This document shows positions 29,363 through 37,868 of a stretch of DNA of 64,000 nucleotides, piece after piece. The notes under the pieces are model-generated. The model saw only the letters and a list, made by a program, of their open reading frames with translations. It ran no database searches and was not told the DNA's origin. The translations under genes were made by a program, and so were the position numbers. The DNA is from Vibrio viridaestus (GTDB taxonomy: Bacteria; Pseudomonadota; Gammaproteobacteria; Enterobacterales; Vibrionaceae). The DNA lies in contig NZ_RJVQ01000003.1 of NCBI RefSeq assembly GCF_003856525.1, positions 186,001-250,000 of the forward strand, given 5' to 3'. Within the stretch, counting starts at the first letter, position 1. Every line of letters begins with the position of its first letter.

Positions 29363-29636
29363 TTTCTAAGTCCCTGATTTTCAATTAATTACTGTCCGCC
29401 ACTGTTCGTTCCCGTTTGCGCCTATCCGTCCATTTGTGTATGCCAAAACGTATGCCTAATATTATGGCTCTGATTTGGCATACACTTTTGATGTTGTCTT
29501 GAGTTAATGAATTAGCTGCGTTTAGCAAAATAAATAATCATAAAAGCAAGTATTATCAATGAATTATCACCGAAAGTGTATAACGTGAAATTTACCCGTT
29601 TTTATTAAAAATCGGCATACACTTAAGGGCTGATTT
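29363..29636. other. Gap between tRNA-Ser and integrase stub
   Basis: Non-coding. It contains near-repeats of 'gcatacacttt(t/a)' type around 29450-29490 and 29615-29625 and a short 'ccactgttcgttcccgtttgcg' stretch, as seen near integrase promoters. I found no second copy of the tRNA 3' end in the window that would mark the far attachment site. Confidence 0.3.
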
Positions 29637-29873
29637 ATGGCTGGGAAACTATATAAACTCTCTGCTCGTGAGGTCTCAAGCGCTAAGGCAAAATTGAAAC
29701 CATACCGGATATCTGATGGTGGCGGTCTTTATCTTTATATCCGTAAAAATGGCAATAAAAGCTGGGAGTTTCGTTATGCGAAGCCTACAGATTCTAAAAA
29801 GACATTTATAGGGATTGGAACATTTCCCGATATAACGCTAGCAGAAGTCAGTTTTAAACTCACAAGTATTTGA
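29637..29873 (+). pseudogene. Truncated tyrosine-type integrase (N-terminal DUF4102 part)
   Basis: 78 residues beginning MAGKLYKLSAREVSSAK and running through ISDGGGLYLYIRKNGNKSWEF and FIGIGTFPDITLAEV. This is the N-terminal arm-binding domain of P4-type integrases, which are normally about 400 residues. After DITLAEV the sequence stops resembling the family and meets a stop codon, so the core-binding and catalytic domains are gone. Its position beside tRNA-Ser marks it as the relic of an integrated element. Confidence 0.8.
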
Positions 29874-30049
29874 CAGAATAACTAAAGCTAAAGTGCTTAA
29901 CGCATAGCTAAGTTTATCATTGAGTTTTCTAGAAATGGTGCTTTGACTTAAGGTATTGCGATATCGTAATTCGAATAGACTATAGCTTGCCTGAGAGAGG
30001 AGGTCACAGCAAGTGTGACTAAATTGTTTTTTTCAGGGGGGAGGAAATT

Positions 30050-30084
30050 AATAATGAACACCTATTAGAAAGGTGTTCATTATT
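30050..30084. terminator. Perfect 14-bp hairpin downstream of the DUF4223 lipoprotein
   Basis: Arms aataatgaacacct / aggtgttcattatt with a 7-nt loop, 10 bp past the stop codon of the minus-strand gene. The tail on that strand is only weakly T-rich. Confidence 0.6.
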
Positions 30085-30093
30085 TCTGTGATA

Positions 30094-30261
30094 TTACTTG
30101 TTTGTATTATCACATGCGCCAATTGCATTAGGAATTGAGATCGCTGGAATCAATAAGTAATCTGTTGAGCAGCTTCTGTCTTCGTTATAAGTTGTTCCTG
30201 TGCAGCCTGCTAACACAGCTAGAGCCATACCGATAATCGCTAGTTTAGAGAAAGATTTCAT
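30094..30261 (-). CDS. DUF4223 (YhfL-like) small lipoprotein
   Basis: A 55-residue ORF with a lipoprotein signal peptide MKSFSKLAIIGMALAVLAGC (Cys20 lipidated). A short mature part reads CSTDYLLIPAISIPNAIGAC. E. coli YhfL has the same pattern, with a Cys-x-x-(D/Y)YLLxPAISI core. Its function is unknown. A perfect hairpin closes the gene. Unlike its decayed surroundings it looks intact. Confidence 0.8.
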   Translation of the reverse strand: MKSFSKLAIIGMALAVLAGCTGTTYNEDRSCSTDYLLIPAISIPNAIGACDNTNK

Positions 30262-30441
30262 TTTGATTGTCCGTTTAGATTAATAAGAAGCGGCATTATT
30301 GGATAAAACGTTCTGAGAGTACAGATTATTTAGCTAAATAATTAAAATCAATAGGAATTTGTCGCATATTTAAAACACAAGAATCTTAAAAATGGACAAT
30401 TTAAATTTATTTATCAGTTGTGTTGATTGTTATTAAAAAAT

Positions 30442-30606
30442 ATGTTCTTTAGATTTGTTATTGTTGTTTTTATCAATATTTCTGCTTTGACTATATTTTA
30501 TGCAGCATGTGATTCTCACATTATTCACTGGCTTTTAAATTTAATTCCAACATTCATTCCGTTTTTTTATCTATTTATGGAGGTATTTAGTCAAGTTCAT
30601 TGTTAG
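30442..30606 (+). CDS. Possible small membrane protein
   Basis: A 54-codon frame starting MFFRFVIVVFINISALTIFY, almost wholly hydrophobic with two likely membrane helices. It has no recognisable family and no good ribosome site, and the surrounding DNA is AT-rich, so it may be chance. The flanking stretches 30262-30441 and 30607-30941 hold nothing I recognise. Confidence 0.3.
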   Translation: MFFRFVIVVFINISALTIFYAACDSHIIHWLLNLIPTFIPFFYLFMEVFSQVHC

Positions 30607-30941
30607 TTATAAGCAATTATTTGAAAATGAATCAACGGTTGTAGTGAAATGATTAGTAAGTGTGTGGGAGCAAATAAAGCCGTTAGCTGTTAACGTTTAC
30701 CTACTTGTGTAGCATGATTGAGATTCAGTAGACGAACCACCGAAAATAGTAGATTTATCTAACCAAAATTATGAATATGCTTTAGTCGATTAATTGGTGA
30801 TGATGAATGAAAAGTATTTTTTTATGTTCACACCGAGAATGCGATTTACATAAATACTTTGTATCTAGCAATGAGCATTTTGATAGCGGTTCCTATTTCG
30901 ATTGTGACTTCACTTTATTTAGTTAAAAGTACGAGCGATTC

Positions 30942-31229
30942 ATGCCTGATATATTCTTTTTTGCACTGTTTGCTGATAGAGCTAAAGTTACCAAGGCAAT
31001 TATGGTCTTATGTTTGGTCCAGTTTGCCGTTATATGTTGCTGCCTTTTATCATGGGGAGTAGCACTCTTTACAGGTGGACTTTACGATTATATTACGAGT
31101 CATTTTCAGATATCTATCCAAGCTTGTGCCGTTGTTTTTCTTCAACCTTATTTAATTGCTCATTACCTGCAGTTTTATGTCATAAATCAGTCTAATAAAA
31201 ATAATTCTAATCAAATCAGAGTGCATTAG
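30942..31229 (+). CDS. Hypothetical membrane protein
   Basis: 95 residues with two hydrophobic segments (VLCLVQFAVICCCLLSWGVALF and ACAVVFLQPYLIAHYLQFYV) and a charged tail. I recognise no family. Overlapping frames at 30859 and 31010 are also open, so the true frame, or whether this is a gene remnant, is unclear. It lies between the integrase relic and argP, in a region with island-like decay. Confidence 0.35.
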   Translation: MPDIFFFALFADRAKVTKAIMVLCLVQFAVICCCLLSWGVALFTGGLYDYITSHFQISIQACAVVFLQPYLIAHYLQFYVINQSNKNNSNQIRVH

Positions 31230-31366
31230 TTAGTTTGATTCTAGCATTGTATGCCTTTTTTCCCTTGAGAGTTCAGGTGGGGGAGATAGTTAAATGTATC
31301 ATTATCATCTTTTAAGAAATACTTTATACTTTGCTATAAATTAAGAAAGTTTAATGTCGGTACGTT

Positions 31367-32275
31367 ATGAGTTTGTTATCGCCTCAGGTTGTCGCATTTA
31401 TTGCGGTTATTGAAGAAACCAGTTTTGAGAGAGCGGCGAAGCGGCTGTCTGTGACACCATCGGCCATTTCTCAGCGTATTAAACAGCTTGAGGACCGTGT
31501 TGGTCAGTTGTTGGTGGTTCGGACGTCCCCTTGCAAAGCAACACCAGCTGGGGAATTATTACTTAGTCGCGTAAAACCCATGTCTCTTCTCGAAGCCGAA
31601 GTGTTGGAAGATTTTATGCCTGATGAGCTTGAATCGACGCACGCGAAAATGTTCTCTATTGCCGTTAATGAAGATTCTCTTTCCTCATGGTTGTTACCGT
31701 CGTTATCGCAACTCTACAAAGGCTACGGTCACCGGTTTGATATCCGCGTGGATAATGAAGATTTTACTCTTAATCATCTAAGAAATGGTGAGGTCATTGG
31801 TGCTCTCACATCGGAGAAGAAAGCACTACAAGGATGTGAAGTCCATCCGTTAGGCAGTATGCGTTACTGTGCTATTGCTTCTCCCGATATCTACGAACGT
31901 TATTTCAAGCAAGGTCTAACCGCAGAGGCCTTTGAGCAAGCGCCAACGTTGGACTATGACCATAAAGATTACTTACAAAAACGCTTCGTCAAGATGATAA
32001 CTAAACAAGACGTTGTGCCTAATAACGTGCATTACCTGCCCACCTCTATTGGATTGGTTGAAGCAGCAAAATTGGGGATGGGGTGGTGTGTGACGACGGA
32101 AGGGTTGCTTGGTGATGCGATAGAAAGCAAGCAACTGATTAATATTGCGCCAGACATATCTCTATTCGAACCGCTATATTGGCAACATGCTGGGGTACGT
32201 TCGCGAGTACTTAAGCAAATAACGAACTCATTTATTTCAGCGTCCTCATCAGTGTTATATTCAGACAAAGTTTAA
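31367..32275 (+). CDS. argP: LysR-family regulator ArgP (IciA)
   Basis: 302 residues. The N-terminal winged helix has the ArgP-type start LLSPQVVAFIAVIEETSFERAA and RLSVTPSAISQRIKQLE (about 22-40). The C-terminal effector domain contains MRYCAIASPD and LGMGWCVTTEGLL. ArgP proteins control argO (arginine/lysine export) and related genes in response to lysine and arginine. No argO exporter is beside it here. The next gene, DUF2076, converges on it. Confidence 0.85.
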   Translation: MSLLSPQVVAFIAVIEETSFERAAKRLSVTPSAISQRIKQLEDRVGQLLVVRTSPCKATPAGELLLSRVKPMSLLEAEVLEDFMPDELESTHAKMFSIAVNEDSLSSWLLPSLSQLYKGYGHRFDIRVDNEDFTLNHLRNGEVIGALTSEKKALQGCEVHPLGSMRYCAIASPDIYERYFKQGLTAEAFEQAPTLDYDHKDYLQKRFVKMITKQDVVPNNVHYLPTSIGLVEAAKLGMGWCVTTEGLLGDAIESKQLINIAPDISLFEPLYWQHAGVRSRVLKQITNSFISASSSVLYSDKV

Positions 32276-32339
32276 TATTGGCAGGGCGTTAATAATGCCC
32301 TGCCTGATTGTCTACCAGATACACTGTGTTGCTGATAGT

Positions 32340-33107
32340 TTAGCTCCAGTCGTCAAAGTCATCAAAGCCACCATCACCTCCGCCGAAGAATCCGCCATCG
32401 GTGTTGTCTGAGTCACCCGCGAATGGCGAATCGGTGAAGCTGTTATCAAACCCGCTACTCTGATCATTGGGGTCGACGTCCGAATTCGCATAGCTATCGT
32501 TTAGAAAATCCGCGTCGTTATCATTGTTGTCTGTGAAATTTGTATCCGCATTACTCCCCATGTCCTGCATAGGCTCTTCATTAATGATATTCACAATTTC
32601 TTCAGGATGATGATGACTAAACATATCCATCATTAAATTGCCAAGAACAACCCCGCCAGCGACTCCGGCAGCTGTTTGTAATGCGCCACCTAAAAAACTG
32701 CTACCACGGTTATAACCGCCATAGCCTCGGTTCGCTGCGTTGCTATATTGGTTGCCAGCTTGACCATAGTTAGGTTGACCATTCGAATTCTGGAATGTGT
32801 TTCTGTTCGAGGTGTTTGAGCTACTTTGATTATTACCACCGAATAGATCAGAGAAGAAGCCACCCGATGATTTTTGGTTTTGTTCGGTTTGTTGTTGTAG
32901 TGCTTCGATTTTCGCGTTGAGCTGCTTAATCGTTGCCTCCTGCATGATCATCGTCTGTGCCATGTAATACGGTGCTGCCGGATGGGCGACAAGATGCTTC
33001 TCGATAAGAGATTGAGCTGCGTTGTCTCGTACAGGGTTGTTCTTCTCTGCCTGTTCTAGGCGTTCGAATAAACCATCGATAATGTTTTGTGTCTTGTTAT
33101 CCATCAT
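32340..33107 (-). CDS. DUF2076 family protein
   Basis: 255 residues. The N-terminal helical part is typical of DUF2076: a FERLEQAEKNNPVRDN-like start, HPAAPYYMAQTMIMQEATI and a coiled coil to about residue 75. A Gly/Asn/Ser-rich linker follows, then a short Ala/Gly hydrophobic stretch (FLGGALQTAAGVAGGVVLGNLMMDMF, about 140-165), a very acidic Asp-rich region and a Gly/Phe/Asp tail. Function is unknown. The start could be either of two adjacent ATGs. Confidence 0.75.
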   Translation of the reverse strand: MMDNKTQNIIDGLFERLEQAEKNNPVRDNAAQSLIEKHLVAHPAAPYYMAQTMIMQEATIKQLNAKIEALQQQTEQNQKSSGGFFSDLFGGNNQSSSNTSNRNTFQNSNGQPNYGQAGNQYSNAANRGYGGYNRGSSFLGGALQTAAGVAGGVVLGNLMMDMFSHHHPEEIVNIINEEPMQDMGSNADTNFTDNNDNDADFLNDSYANSDVDPNDQSSGFDNSFTDSPFAGDSDNTDGGFFGGGDGGFDDFDDWS

Positions 33108-33537
33108 TTTGACCTCTGCGATATTTCAAGGACGGCTATTGATATTAGTCTGGGTTGATGTGATGAAGTTCAAGGTTTTTTATTTGTTGAGGTATTTTTT
33201 GACCTTAATTTTACTTAAGTTCCGTGCTAGTCGTGCCTGCTGGGAGAAATGGTAATTAGGATAGTGCCAATGCCACATATTCTGTTGAAGCTAGAGGTTA
33301 ATTATAGAGAATTTTATGCGTAATAACGTCTAACTGGGAAATACATCACTTTTAAGTACAGTTTGTGTGGTTATTATAGGCGTAAAATTAATCAGGTCAG
33401 TTACTGCTTAATTTATAACAATAATATCTAGGGAATGGAGTAAAGGAAGATTATTCATAAAGGTGAATTGCGTTAGCAAATGCTCATGTATGTTGGTGTC
33501 ATAACCAATAAGTCTTACTGAGTTACATAGGGAAATT
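33108..33537. other. Intergenic region before 4-hydroxybutyrate dehydrogenase
   Basis: About 430 bp of AT-rich sequence between two divergent genes. No gene, RNA or clear operator is seen. It presumably contains both promoters. Confidence 0.4.
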
Positions 33538-34653
33538 ATGAAACTAATTAAAATTCAACCTACGATTCACAAATTTGAGGCGTTCTCTGAGTTTGCCACT
33601 GAGTTTAACCTAAGCAGCACAGACGTCATCGTAGTTAACGATTCTATTTTCAATAAGTTTATTAAACAGCTTAATCTCAATAGCATATTTATCTCTCCTA
33701 AGAAATATGGCAAGGGTGAGCCTTCTGACGAAATCATTGATAGTGTGATTAAAGAAGCTGCTCAGTACCAATATCAAAGAGTCATTGCTATCGGTGGTGG
33801 CGCTGTAATGGATATTGCGAAATTTTTGGTATTGGATGGTATTAGTGAATGTTTGGATGTTTTTGAGAATCGGACCTCATTTAAAAAGATTCGTGAACTT
33901 ATCGCTATTCCTACAACCTGTGGAACCGGTAGTGAAGTGACGGCCATTTCAGTGGCGGAGATTAAGTCCAAAGGGACCAAAATGGGGACTGCAATACCCG
34001 AATTCCTGCCTGATCACGCAGTTATGATTCCCCAGTTACTTAAAGACATGCCATACAAAGTATTTGCGTTTAGCACTCTGGATGCTTTGGTTCATGCCTC
34101 TGAATCTTACGTTTCTCCTAACTCGAATGCTTATACAGAACTGTTTGCTGAAAAAGCGATTACACTTATTCTTCAAGGTTATTTAACGCTAAAGGAAAAA
34201 GGTAAAGAGTATTATTCTGAAATCATTGAAGATTTTTTGATTGGCAGTAATTATGCAGGAATTGCGTTTGGCAATACTGGTGTTGGAGCAGTTCATGCCT
34301 TAGCTTACCCATTAGGGGCTAATTACCATGTCGCTCATGGAGAGTGTAATTATGAATTCTTCACTCCCGTGTTCAAACTTTATAATGAGAAAGCGCCTGA
34401 AGGTAAAATCAGTCAGTTTAATGCGTTGATCGCTTCGATTCTGAACGTCGAAAAGAGCGATGTGTATGCTGTGATGGATGAATTATTTGATTTTATCTGG
34501 GAGAAACAGAAACTGAATACCTTTGGTATGAACGAAAGCGAAACCGTTGAGTTTGCCGAAGGGGTTGCGGTTAAGCAGGTACGTTTGTTAGCTAACAACT
34601 ATGTTCCCCTCTCAGTAGATGAACTGGCTAGTGTCTATAAAGAAACATACTAA
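33538..34653 (+). CDS. NAD-dependent 4-hydroxybutyrate dehydrogenase
   Basis: 371 residues, the same length as the clostridial 4-hydroxybutyrate dehydrogenase, and alignable with it from memory over most of its length (KYGKGEPSDEII, AIPTTCGTGSEVTAIS, SNYAGIAFGNTGVGAVHALAYPLG, NYHVAHGECNY). It is an iron-type group III alcohol dehydrogenase: GGGAVMD binds NAD, and the metal ligands are the Asp/His in DALVHASE and the two His in GAVHAL and HVAHGE. It interconverts 4-hydroxybutyrate and succinate semialdehyde. It stands alone, without a GHB or GABA gene beside it and without a HutC-type site. Confidence 0.85.
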   Translation: MKLIKIQPTIHKFEAFSEFATEFNLSSTDVIVVNDSIFNKFIKQLNLNSIFISPKKYGKGEPSDEIIDSVIKEAAQYQYQRVIAIGGGAVMDIAKFLVLDGISECLDVFENRTSFKKIRELIAIPTTCGTGSEVTAISVAEIKSKGTKMGTAIPEFLPDHAVMIPQLLKDMPYKVFAFSTLDALVHASESYVSPNSNAYTELFAEKAITLILQGYLTLKEKGKEYYSEIIEDFLIGSNYAGIAFGNTGVGAVHALAYPLGANYHVAHGECNYEFFTPVFKLYNEKAPEGKISQFNALIASILNVEKSDVYAVMDELFDFIWEKQKLNTFGMNESETVEFAEGVAVKQVRLLANNYVPLSVDELASVYKETY

Positions 34654-34662
34654 TTATTATAC

Positions 34663-34679
34663 GCCCCCGACATGGGGGC
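34663..34679. terminator. Hairpin between convergent genes
   Basis: 6-bp GC-rich stem gccccc / gggggc with a 5-nt loop, 9 bp after the 4-hydroxybutyrate dehydrogenase stop and 10 bp before the end of hutG. Probable bidirectional terminator. Confidence 0.55.
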
Positions 34680-34688
34680 TGTTTACCG

Positions 34689-35480
34689 TTAATAGAGCGT
34701 AGTAATAGTAGAATAGTATTGAGTAACGATGTCTTCTAATACAGTGATTAGGTGTGACGCTTTGTCTTCGCGCCATTCAAACGGTGGTTTCTCATCCATG
34801 TAATTGATTTGTGCGAGTTCAAGCTGTAGTGCATGAATATGTTGGTCTGGCTGTCCGTAGGCACGGGTAATATAGCCACCTTTAAATCGACCATTGATAA
34901 CCCAGGTGTAGTCGGTTTTCTCAAGTATCGTTTGCAGCGTTTTTTCTACTGAAGGCGAGCAACTCTGGCCTGAGTTGGTGCCCAAATTAAGGTCGGGAAG
35001 CTGGCCGTCAAATAGTCTGGGAATGTTAGAAGCAATCGAATGAGCGTCGAACAGGACTGCATAGCCGAATTCCGCCTTTAACTGCATCAGAACGTCTTGT
35101 AGCTTCTTATGATATGGGTGCCACACTTGCTCTAGACACATGGAGCGATGTTCTTGATTGGGCTCTTTACCTTTTTGGTAGGTTTCCACACCATTAAATA
35201 AGGTCGAAGGAAACAGGCCTGTTGTTGCGGTTGTGTAGAGTGGTTGATCATCAGCTGGGCGATTTAAGTCGACAACAAAGCGAGAGTAGTCAGCGACAAT
35301 CATATGTGCGCCCATATCCAGCGCAAATTGATACAGTTTTTCGACATGCCAATCGGTATCAGGAAGGTGTTTTGCACTGTCCGTTAATCCCGCTGCGACC
35401 TCTTCTGTCAGTTGTGTACCTGCGTGAGGGATACTGATAAGTAATGGAATCGAGCCTGGAATATAGTGATACGAATTCAT
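34689..35480 (-). CDS. hutG: N-formylglutamate deformylase (amidohydrolase)
   Basis: 263 residues of the N-formylglutamate amidohydrolase family. It has the SIPHAGTQL motif (about 15-23), DWHVEKLY (about 43-50), VDLNRPADDQPLY (about 67-80), FDAHSIASNIP (about 155-165, metal-binding) and GGYITRAYG (about 212-220). It hydrolyses N-formyl-L-glutamate to glutamate and formate, the last step of the five-enzyme histidine route. The ATG at 35480 has an excellent AGGAGGAG site. A longer frame to 35561 would run over the promoter. It is divergent from hutF, with a HutC-type operator between. Confidence 0.9.
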   Translation of the reverse strand: MNSYHYIPGSIPLLISIPHAGTQLTEEVAAGLTDSAKHLPDTDWHVEKLYQFALDMGAHMIVADYSRFVVDLNRPADDQPLYTTATTGLFPSTLFNGVETYQKGKEPNQEHRSMCLEQVWHPYHKKLQDVLMQLKAEFGYAVLFDAHSIASNIPRLFDGQLPDLNLGTNSGQSCSPSVEKTLQTILEKTDYTWVINGRFKGGYITRAYGQPDQHIHALQLELAQINYMDEKPPFEWREDKASHLITVLEDIVTQYYSTITTLY

Positions 35481-35533
35481 GACAATTCTCCTCCTGATGA
35501 GTATTGCATATTTGTATAGCTGTAGTATAAATA

Positions 35534-35543
35534 TGTATATACA
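35534..35543. promoter_or_regulatory. HutC-type operator, hutG/hutF
   Basis: The palindrome TGTATATACA lies in the 86-bp gap between the divergent hutG and hutF starts. It fits the GntR/HutC pattern GT-N-TA-N-AC. Confidence 0.65.
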
Positions 35544-35566
35544 AATTAGCAGGGAACGCAAAAAAT

Positions 35567-36922
35567 ATGAAGCGCTTTTTTATGCACAATGCCTTTATTC
35601 AGGATCGCTGGCAAAAAGATGTGATCATTGACCTTGATGAACAAGGGGTAATTCGTCAGGTAAGTGCTAATAATACTTTCGATGTTAATGCGACTGAAAT
35701 TAAAGGGCTCGTTTTGCCTTCCATGTCCAATTTACATTCCCATGCCTTTCAGCGAGCGATGGCAGGTTTAGCGGAAGTCGCAGGTGACCCACAGGACAGT
35801 TTCTGGACCTGGCGTGAACAAATGTATCATCTGGTTGAGCGGCTTAGCCCAGAGCAGGTAAAGACGATAGCCAGTTATCTTTATATCGATATGCTGAAAG
35901 GGGGATACACTCAGGTCGCCGAATTTAACTATCTTCATCATGACCAAAGTGGTACTGCGTATGAAAGTGATGATATGTCAGTCGCCCTTCGTGATGCTGC
36001 TCTTCAAGCGGGTATCGGGCAGACTCTACTTCCTGTTCTTTATACCTACAGTGGTTTTGGCGATCTTCCCGCTCAGCCATTACAAAAGCGCTTTATTCAA
36101 ACCACGGATCAATACATAGCCCAGTGCCAGGCTTTGTGTAAATCAGAACAAGGATTATTAACTACGGGGATTTGTTTTCATTCCTTACGCGCTGTGAATA
36201 TCGATCAGATTAAACAGGTACTTGCTCGGTTAAGTGATAATGCTCCCGTTCATATTCATATTTCTGAGCAGATGAAAGAAGTGAATGATTGTCTCAGTTG
36301 GTCCGGAAAACGTCCGGTTGAATACCTGTACGACAATATCTCAGTAGATAAACGTTGGTGTTTGATTCATGCAACACATCTCAATGATAGCGAAGTTAGC
36401 CGCATAGCAGATAGCGGTGCTATTGCCGGAATTTGTACAACGACAGAAGCGAATCTGGGCGATGGGATTTTTCCTGCAACGGATTTTATTCAGCAAGGCG
36501 GTCTCTGGGGCGTGGGTTCAGATAGCCACGTATCCTTAAACGCCATGGAGGAGCTACGTTGGCTTGAGTATGGTCAGCGGTTAGTGCAACAGAAGCGCAA
36601 TCGAATGGTCACTGACAGTCAGAAATCGGTCGGTGAATTGTTGTGGATACAGGCTGCAAAAGGCGGAGCGCAAGCATGTGGTGTTGATTTGGGTTGCTTG
36701 GATGTGGGTTATCGAGCGGATTGGCTCGAACTTAAAAGCGATGAATGGTTAACGAATTTACCTTCAGAACAATGGATAAATCGCTGGCTATTCGGCGGTG
36801 ATAAAACACAGATTGAGAGTGTTTATGTGGCGGGAAAACGTGTGATTCACCAAGGTTCCCATCAGGCAGAAAAGCGTATAAAAGAAGAGTTTGCCGCCGT
36901 CATGGCTCAGCTAAGCCATTAA
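35567..36922 (+). CDS. hutF: Formimidoylglutamate deiminase
   Basis: 451 residues of the amidohydrolase superfamily, matching HutF in length. The metal ligands are visible: NLHSHAFQR (about 51-59, His-x-His), PVHIHISEQ (about 224), WCLIHATHL (about 262-270) and GVGSDSHVS (Asp about 311). DSFWTWREQMY (about 72-82) is a HutF hallmark. It deaminates N-formimino-glutamate to N-formylglutamate, the substrate of the adjacent HutG. It converges with hutC. hutH, hutU and hutI are not present within 64 kb. Confidence 0.92.
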   Translation: MKRFFMHNAFIQDRWQKDVIIDLDEQGVIRQVSANNTFDVNATEIKGLVLPSMSNLHSHAFQRAMAGLAEVAGDPQDSFWTWREQMYHLVERLSPEQVKTIASYLYIDMLKGGYTQVAEFNYLHHDQSGTAYESDDMSVALRDAALQAGIGQTLLPVLYTYSGFGDLPAQPLQKRFIQTTDQYIAQCQALCKSEQGLLTTGICFHSLRAVNIDQIKQVLARLSDNAPVHIHISEQMKEVNDCLSWSGKRPVEYLYDNISVDKRWCLIHATHLNDSEVSRIADSGAIAGICTTTEANLGDGIFPATDFIQQGGLWGVGSDSHVSLNAMEELRWLEYGQRLVQQKRNRMVTDSQKSVGELLWIQAAKGGAQACGVDLGCLDVGYRADWLELKSDEWLTNLPSEQWINRWLFGGDKTQIESVYVAGKRVIHQGSHQAEKRIKEEFAAVMAQLSH

Positions 36923-36934
36923 GCCGTCCTTCAA

Positions 36935-37696
36935 TTAACTATGGTGACCACCTTTAAAGTGACCCAGTAACTTATATCGAGAACCTGGGTACAGCAACTT
37001 CGAGTAGGTCACTATTTTGTTATCGCTCCATGTTTGACGACGAATGAGTAAACATGGTTCGAATTCATCAATATCGAGGTAAGAACGCTGACGATTGGTC
37101 GGCATAACGGCTTCTACAATATGTTCCCCAGCAGTCAGGGGGGCAATTTTCATCAGGTAAGTGTATGGAGTTTGGTTTTTATAATCTTGGTTAAGATAGT
37201 CAGGAGCCATCTTAGGATTGACCAGACGTTCTTCCAGTTGAACCGGAATATCATTCTCATAGTGGATGATATGAGAATAAAAGATTTTATCACCGGTACT
37301 TAAGCCCAGAACTGCCGCTTGTTCTGGGTCTGCACTGACTTCGGCAAGAGATAGTAACTTACTTGTGTGCGAGTGACCGCGCTGAGCGATTTCTTCCGCG
37401 ATGTTATGAACCTCAAGCATTGCGGTGTAGCCTTTTATTTCGGCGACAAACGTACCAACACCTTGCATTCTCATGAGATAGCCTTCGGTAGTTAGCTCTC
37501 GTAACGCTCTATTGATCGTCATACGACTGACACCCAGTTCGTTAACAAAATCGCTTTCGGATGGAATCTTTTGGTTATGCTGCCATGCACCACTCGTGAT
37601 CTGGTGGACAATCGCATCTTTGACACGCTGGTAAATTGGTGCTGGATTTCCTTCCATTGTAATCGCCAGATGTTTTGCGAGCGGTTTATCAGCCAT
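36935..37696 (-). CDS. hutC: GntR-family repressor of the HutC subfamily
   Basis: 253 residues. An N-terminal GntR winged helix (about 18-80, with IPSESDFVNELGVSRMTINRALRELTTEGYL) precedes a UTRA effector domain (about 95-245, with VQLEERLVNP and LDIDEFEPCLLIRRQTWS). HutC represses histidine genes and is released by urocanate in Pseudomonas and enterobacteria. Its nearness to hutF/hutG and the six GTATATAC palindromes around suggest it governs the whole block. A copy of the palindrome lies before its own start, so it is probably self-regulated. The effector here may be urocanate or another imidazole compound. Confidence 0.85.
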   Translation of the reverse strand: MADKPLAKHLAITMEGNPAPIYQRVKDAIVHQITSGAWQHNQKIPSESDFVNELGVSRMTINRALRELTTEGYLMRMQGVGTFVAEIKGYTAMLEVHNIAEEIAQRGHSHTSKLLSLAEVSADPEQAAVLGLSTGDKIFYSHIIHYENDIPVQLEERLVNPKMAPDYLNQDYKNQTPYTYLMKIAPLTAGEHIVEAVMPTNRQRSYLDIDEFEPCLLIRRQTWSDNKIVTYSKLLYPGSRYKLLGHFKGGHHS

Positions 37697-37754
37697 TGAC
37701 GTGGATCCTCATTGATATTGTTATAAATCTTATCTTAACGCGAAATAGTTTTAG

Positions 37755-37766
37755 ATGTATATACAT
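37755..37766. promoter_or_regulatory. HutC-type operator, hutC/FMN dehydrogenase
   Basis: The 12-bp palindrome ATGTATATACAT lies between the divergent hutC gene and the FMN-dependent dehydrogenase gene. Confidence 0.65.
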
Positions 37767-37868
37767 GTTAGGTGTAATATGATGATTTAGACAAAGATGT
37801 ACTCATATGTTGATGAATTTGAGCGCAAATTGTCTGTTATTTAAGTGGTGCATGTAAAAGGACGGTAC

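Noticed and set aside
30859-31195. Alternative small ORFs at 30859 and 31010
   Set aside because: They overlap the 30942 frame and none has a recognisable domain; at most one can be real.
29325-33537. Downstream attachment site of the element at tRNA-Ser
   Set aside because: I looked for a second copy of the tRNA 3' end and saw none in the window.
34689-37696. A complete histidine utilisation operon
   Set aside because: Only hutG, hutF and hutC are present; no urocanase, ammonia-lyase or imidazolonepropionase is encoded in the 64 kb.
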